Assembly: GCF_000711695.1 (NCBI RefSeq)
Contig: NW_013546974.1
Location: 55,284-119,283, forward strand
Reading direction: 5' to 3'
DNA: 64,000 bases
Source: Tilletiaria anomala UBC 951
Taxonomy: Eukaryota > Basidiomycota > Exobasidiomycetes > Georgefischeriales > Tilletiariaceae
Shown: in pieces, positions 59,255 to 64,000 of the stretch
Layout: each line of letters opens with the position of its first letter
How positions within the stretch are numbered: the stretch's first letter is position 1
Notes under the pieces: generated by a model
Told to the model about the DNA's origin: nothing
Seen by the model: the letters and a program-made list of their open reading frames with translations, nothing else
Database searches by the model: none
Translations under genes and position numbers: made by a program

Positions 59255-60489
59255 TCACTTGCGACGAGATTGCTGCATTCCAAGGATCTGGACCATGCGG
59301 ACGAAGATGCTGGGTAGAATGAAGGAGGATGAGATGCGATCAGCGAGCATTCCGAATAAAGAAACGATGATGAAAGGTGAATGACTCACTTGATGAAATC
59401 AAGCTCGAGGCCGATGCTTTCCCTGAGCGGGTCCGGTCGGACGACTCCCTGCTCAGCGAGACGCGCATGCTGCAATACCTTCTGGCAGTCAAAGAGGATA
59501 AACCCGCCAAACACCGCCAGACCGCCGTACAAGCTGAGTGCCTCGGAGACTGCGAGCGTACGCAGGTAGTGCGCAGGCAGGATAAGTGGGGACAAGCTGG
59601 AGAGTGCGACAACCGTGACGCCCGCAAGGAGCGGACCGCCCATCCAGAGGAACGCGTCATCCTTGGCTGTAGCGCCGACGTAGCACAGGCTTCCGACGAC
59701 GCCAGCGGTGTAGAGGCCCGCTCGTGCCAGCAGCGCGGGCGAGAAAAATAGCAGCGGGCTGAGCACGGCAGCTTGGGAGAGATTGAAAAGGCCCCAGCAA
59801 AGGTACTTGGCTGGAGAGTCGGTCGGCAGCGATTGCGCGCCGATCATGCCTCCAATCGAAGTGATGAGTCCGAGGCCGATGACCATCCACGGGCTGGTGG
59901 TCATCAGACGGATGGAGAAGCCGGTGCGATGCAGCGCAATGGCCGAGAGCGCCGTAAGCGTAAGACCGCCGGCGAGCCATTGGAACGTCTGGTGCAGGTA
60001 GTGCGTCGCATAGTCGGACAGCGGGTGGTCGCGTTGGGGACGGTTGAAAAAGAGCTGAGCGGCAAATGCGGCACCGGCGACGATGCCAGCGTTGATCAGC
60101 AAACGAGACCAGCCGCCAGGCTGCGAGAGCGAGGTAGGTACACCGAGGCCGGGAGATGTATGAGGGGCGCTGAGGAAGCTGCCACCAGTAACAGGCCCGC
60201 TGCCGTTGATATTCGACGCAAAGCGACGTTGGGCGAACAAGACGGTGGTGTTGCTGCTCCTGCCTTTTGGAGCAGCCGGTGCTGCCTGCCGCGCAGCTGA
60301 CGAAGTGAAGTTCCTTCGCGCAAGCGATAAGATGCTGCTGCTATTAGGCTGGGGTTGGGTGAGTATATTTGTCGCTGGCTTCCTTGAAAGCGAGCTGCGC
60401 ATCAACGTCAGAGGATTCATGCCGGCCGGAGTGGCTGCCCTGCAGAAGCTGACCTGCAACGGCCGCATGAGTCCGGTTCGCATCGCCAT
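59255..60489 (-). CDS. TMBIM5/GHITM-like mitochondrial inner-membrane protein
   Basis: Exons 60489-59390 and 59309-59255 encode 384 residues; the intron 59310-59389 completes the typical ending ELDFINIFVRMVQILG. Seven hydrophobic spans follow residue 125. The Bax-inhibitor-1 fold is recognisable through HYLHQTFQWLAGGLTLTALS and YGGLAVFGGFILFDCQKV. The order and the mitochondrial presequence-like start (MAMRTGLMRPLQVSFCRAAT, basic and free of acids) match GHITM/MICS1, a cation/proton exchanger and cristae protein in animals; fungal roles are less known. An upstream in-frame ATG at 60654 would add 55 residues; I prefer 60489. It diverges from the Med20 gene. Confidence 0.85.
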
Positions 60490-61019
60490 CTCGCACCGTT
60501 GAATCGAATGACCCTTGTGATGAGAGCACTTGCCTGTCTTGGCACTTTCGGTCTTCTGGCGAGCGCGTGGACGTTGCCACCATGGACGGCTTGCTCGTTG
60601 AACAAGTGTGAGAAATGAGAATGTGTATGGTGCAGCGCTTTCTCTTCGAAACATGGTCACGACGACGTCACTGATGCCTCGGAGGCCTCTTCACCCGCCG
60701 ATGCGCCGTTCCGCTCACACTCGATTCGATGAGAATCAGCTTCTTACTATTTGATTGCATGTGGACCACACTTTCCACGACATTCCATGCAGATACGTTC
60801 GCGGTATGATATGCCACTTCACGGTCCGAGTATCTCTGTCGCTCGGGTCCTGTAACGACGCTTCCGATCGTGGTGCAATCGCCCCAGAGCCGGAAGACCA
60901 TCCGGGTGCCCTGCAGTGAGCCTGCCATCCAGCGGTGATGTTGGCGTGGAGAGAATGGGCGCGACGATGTGAGAGGAGATTCGCATTGCCATGCAAGCTT
61001 CGAAAAAGAGCGCTCTAAT
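60490..61019. other. Divergent promoter interval (TMBIM5-like / med20)
   Basis: About 530 bases lie between the two divergent starts. The start of either gene could lie within it (see their entries). No other feature is visible. Confidence 0.45.
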
Positions 61020-62491
61020 ATGTCTTTACCGCTATTTATACATGCTTATTCCCTCAAATATTCCGAATGCGGTCTCTCGTGGGACACCCGAAGAGTATTG
61101 CGGCTGCCGCATCTGACGTCGCAGCAGTTTCCGCCGACTTACCAGCGCCTGCAAAACGTACACTCCGCGCGCATCACGAACCGTTGGTCCGTCGAGATCC
61201 GCTCTTTTCAGCAGACGGCGCTGCACGCAGAGTCCTACTTTGCCGCTGCGGATCAACTGGAGCAGCATGGAAGTGCTGCTCCATCAGCGACGGCGACGAC
61301 GGCCGCGCAGGCTACATCTTCCTCGAGCATCCGTGCGCGCATGTGGCATCTGACAACGAGCGAGTTCCCCGGGAAAGTCTTTGTGTACGTCGAGTCGCCT
61401 CTGCCGACAGAGGCATGCGCGCCAGGCGCGGATGCGATCAACAGCCATGGTACGAAAAGCAAGGGCCGCCGCGCGCTTCGACGCACTCTTTTCGTCGCAA
61501 CTTCATCGCTTGCCTTGCTCATCGCCAAGGCTAACCTTCCACGGCCGCTCGGAGGAGATAGCGGCGGGGCAGGAGCAGTTAGTGGTGCAGCTGGTAGCGG
61601 GGGCGGCTCCATAGGTAGTGCTGGAAGTGCTGGACGAGCGGAGCGCGATAGGGACGGAGCTAGCGGGGCTGTTGGGCCTGGTGCCTGGATCGCACGAGGA
61701 AGCGCGATCAGCATCGAAGGCGTCATACTCGACTTGCCGGACCGGCCCCAAGGTGCGTATACGGGCGGATACGGACACATCGCACCGTCCCTGCCACCGG
61801 CGCCGCCGCCACAGACCGATGGTCAGCTTGAGAATGCGAGCACGAACGGCCAAGCACAAGCACAAGAACCGGCACAGGAATCCGCCATCCAGAAAGGCTA
61901 TGGCTCAAAGTGGCCGCTTCCATCAATGTGCGGTACCCACGGCATATATGGTACACGGAATTCGAAAACGAACGTACTGCTCGATAGCGAACGCGGCCTC
62001 CTGGACGATCAGGCGCCCCACGAATGGGTGCTACGATTGGGTCAAGTCAACGTCGGGAGTCGCAATGCGGGTGCATTGGGGCAGGTGAGCATCCTGAACC
62101 TCGAGCGAGTGCATGTGCAATCTACTGACACCTCTTTATCCCTTTTGGGACGCGACAGCTGGAATACCTTCCTATCTCGTCGGCTCGAAGCCCAAGTTCA
62201 CCTGCACAAACACTCCCACGCGCGTTTGCCGCCTCGCTCTTTCCCGAACAGGCGAACACCGCGACAACCGGCACACCCGGCCTGTTCATCCATCCTCCGC
62301 CTAGCGCACAACTTGCGCGGGAGTTGGACCTCGATGACGAGGAAGAAGACGAAGAGGAAGGTGCAATGCTCGATTATTGGGATGACCAAGAGGAAGGCCT
62401 AGCCACAGCGGAGGACAGCCGTGCCGTGGAGGACATGCGGCGCACAGCTTGGATGTACTTTCAGACACTACGCGCAGAAGGTATGCTGTGA
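61020..62491 (+). CDS. MED20: Mediator complex subunit 20
   Basis: Exons 61020-62084 and 62159-62491 encode 465 residues. The Med20 pattern is present in order: NRWSVEIRSF (human CVDCETYH region), MWHLTTSEFPGKVFVYVE (human VMHNSEYPLSCFALFE), HEWVLRLGQVNVGSRNAGAL joined across the intron to LEYLPIS (human FLVKVGTVTMG...VEVEY), and a C-terminal helix AVEDMRRTAWMYFQTLRAEG. Med20 sits in the head module of Mediator and helps RNA polymerase II initiate. The protein is about twice the human length because of a Gly/Ser/Ala-rich insertion around residues 195-250 and another Pro/Gln-rich one. The N-terminal 40 residues are poor matches, so the real start may involve an upstream exon. Confidence 0.83.
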
Positions 62492-63565
62492 TGTAAACCT
62501 GGACTATTTCACATTGCTCGGTGCTCGGTTCAATGGTGGAATTTACGACATTGCATGAGCAACAGTTGAAGACTGCCAGTGGCGCAGATAACGACCACCT
62601 GCTGGAATTTCCGAACACATTGTCGGTGGCAAAACATCCCCTCTTCATTGGCGCGGCCTAACATCACGGTTAAAGGAAGGCCGGCCTCATTGAGAATGCT
62701 CGATATCCCAATTGGTCACAGATGCAACGATCTTGAACTTTGTGCCCATCGGGGAAGGCTGCTCTATCCATTACCTACACGGTCCCCCAACCTGCTCGTC
62801 TGCATGCCAGATGGAGCTTCGTTGGCGATGCGCGAGTACTTACTGCATGCTCTACCAGTCATTGTGTCATGCCGCGACTTTTGGTCTGCTGAGTCGCTGC
62901 ATACGCATGTCCCGTAATCGGGACGGGATGACGTATTCAACAATTTGGTTTCAGACTAAGGTTTCTTTTTAATAGACTTAGTTCACAAGCATGTACCTCC
63001 AATGCATGCCACCAGCTGCCCGCCATCTGCAGAAGGTGCGCCTACTGGCGTTAGGCTGTAGGCAAGCACCAAATGATGTATGTTGGACCGGCGGCCGGGG
63101 GTGCTCAGTGCAGACCACCTTTCGGCCGAGAATATGTCCGTCCACATTCAGACGAGTGTCCTCGCTTGCCTCCTTCATGTGCTGTACATATAGACTGGTG
63201 CGCCACATGGTGGTTGATCTTTATCCCGTGCAAATGTCGTTACCGTGTGGCATCACTCGTGTACATACATCCTTGACGGAGAACAGAATGGGCTCCAACA
63301 CCGTTGCTCATGACCGACGCTATCGGCAGCGGCAGCGGCGACGACCAGCGGTCGGCTTGTCCAAGGTGCCACCGCCGGCTGTGCACTTTCCGCTTTATGA
63401 AGGATGAATTCTTAAAAGGATTTCTTTGGGTGAGCTGCAGAGGACCCCCGTCGGTCGTGGCTCAAGAATGAAGCCTCCAACATCAAACTCTGCACACCTT
63501 GCCGGACCTCCTCATCTGGACATTGCAGCGCGCTTTACCACTCACACTGAAGATTTCCCTTTAAT
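62492..63565. other. Intergenic region, no confident gene
   Basis: These 1.07 kb between med20 and the edge hydrolase hold only short frames, the longest at 62991-63407 (plus). It is Arg/Cys-rich without recognisable content. Confidence 0.4.
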
Positions 63566-64000
63566 ATGGCCGCACTAAGCTACGAGCAGCTCAAAGAGAC
63601 CGTCGATAATCTGTGAAACGGACGCGTCGCAAAGAAGGCCGCCTATTTTTGAGTAAATGCAGCTTGCCGCTCCTTCAAGCGCGGACAAGGGCCGAGGAAT
63701 CCCCGTACATATCTATGAGCCGCCGAATGGGAAGGACGGCGCAAGGGACCAGCGGCGATCAGCTAGTGCGTGCGAGTCGTTGTTCTCAGAGCTGTTGCCC
63801 GTTGTATTCTCACTGCTCCATTGCCCCACTTCCTTTTTGCCAACAGTCACGGGCCTGGATTCGTCATGCCTTCCCTCGGCCAGAATGCTGCGTGGTGCTC
63901 GCGCACCGCTCGGCGCCTTGGCATTCGCGTAGTGGATAGTGACTATGCCAAAGCGCCCGAGCACCCCTTCCCGGCGTGCTGGCAGGATGCAGCAGACGTG
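63566..64000 (+). CDS. HSL-type alpha/beta hydrolase, 5' end (partial, frame unclear)
   Basis: The right edge holds pieces of one hydrolase. The ATG at 63566 reads MAALSYEQLKETVDNL up to a possible GTGAAA donor. A later frame, from about 63660, gives GRGIPVHIYEPPNGK. After intron 63766-63846 (GTGCGT...CAACAG) comes HGPGFVMPSLGQN and then DSDYAKAPEHPFPACWQDAA, running off the window. HG-x-GF and DY-x-x-APEHPFPA are the marks of the hormone-sensitive-lipase family (alpha/beta hydrolase fold 3), esterases of broad specificity. The three pieces are in frames that my splicing does not join: the strand before HG reads GPAAISY only in a frame one base off from IPVHIYEPP. Either an intron is missed or there is a frameshift. 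Confidence 0.6.

Overview
The window is nuclear DNA of a fungus, most likely a basidiomycete. Protein-coding genes are broken by short introns, mostly 42 to 90 bases, with GTNNGN donors, CTGAC/CTAAC-like branch sites and CAG/TAG acceptors. Coding regions are GC-rich and encode long Ser/Pro/Ala/Gly-rich disordered tails. The gene set (Zn2Cys6 factor, class V myosin, Rad9, Grc3, JmjC demethylase, mitochondrial carrier) is typical of a compact fungal core genome. The smut-fungus side (Ustilaginomycotina) is my guess from style only. No prokaryotic, plasmid, CRISPR or transposon sequence was recognised.

Left third (1-22343): the 3' end of a carboxypeptidase S-like M20 peptidase; a very large disordered protein (773-4654, minus); the Rad9 subunit of the 9-1-1 checkpoint clamp (6772-9360, minus, seven exons); an unrecognised coiled-coil protein (9974-11638, plus); a weak small ORF (12208-12813); an orphan response-regulator receiver protein (14320-16431, minus); a nearly 3-kb gap; and the mitochondrial GTP/GDP carrier Ggc1 (19387-20533, minus).

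Middle (22344-44528): a MATE-family transporter with a very long N-terminal tail; a class V myosin (25978-31281); a FUN14-domain mitochondrial protein; a small DUF2015-type membrane protein; an IMPACT/YIH1-type protein; a large Zn2Cys6 transcription factor; 5-formyltetrahydrofolate cyclo-ligase; and Grc3, the polynucleotide kinase of rRNA processing. The last two end tail to tail only 26 bases apart.

Right third (44965-64000): a PHD-JmjC histone demethylase and a kinesin-7 motor transcribed divergently from a 376-base interval; a PB1 protein with five ZZ zinc fingers (51266-55775, minus), whose last finger is only seen after splicing four small 3' exons; a secreted Ayg1-like alpha/beta hydrolase; a TMBIM5/GHITM-like mitochondrial membrane protein; Mediator subunit Med20; and, at the edge, the start of an HSL-type alpha/beta hydrolase whose reading frames do not join cleanly.

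The genes form no operon or obvious metabolic cluster. They are housekeeping and regulatory genes in mixed orientation, several sharing divergent promoters or short convergent 3' intervals. All exon joins given here were worked out by eye from splice signals, phase and protein similarity, and most sum to an intact reading frame. All family assignments are from recognition of motifs, without database searches.
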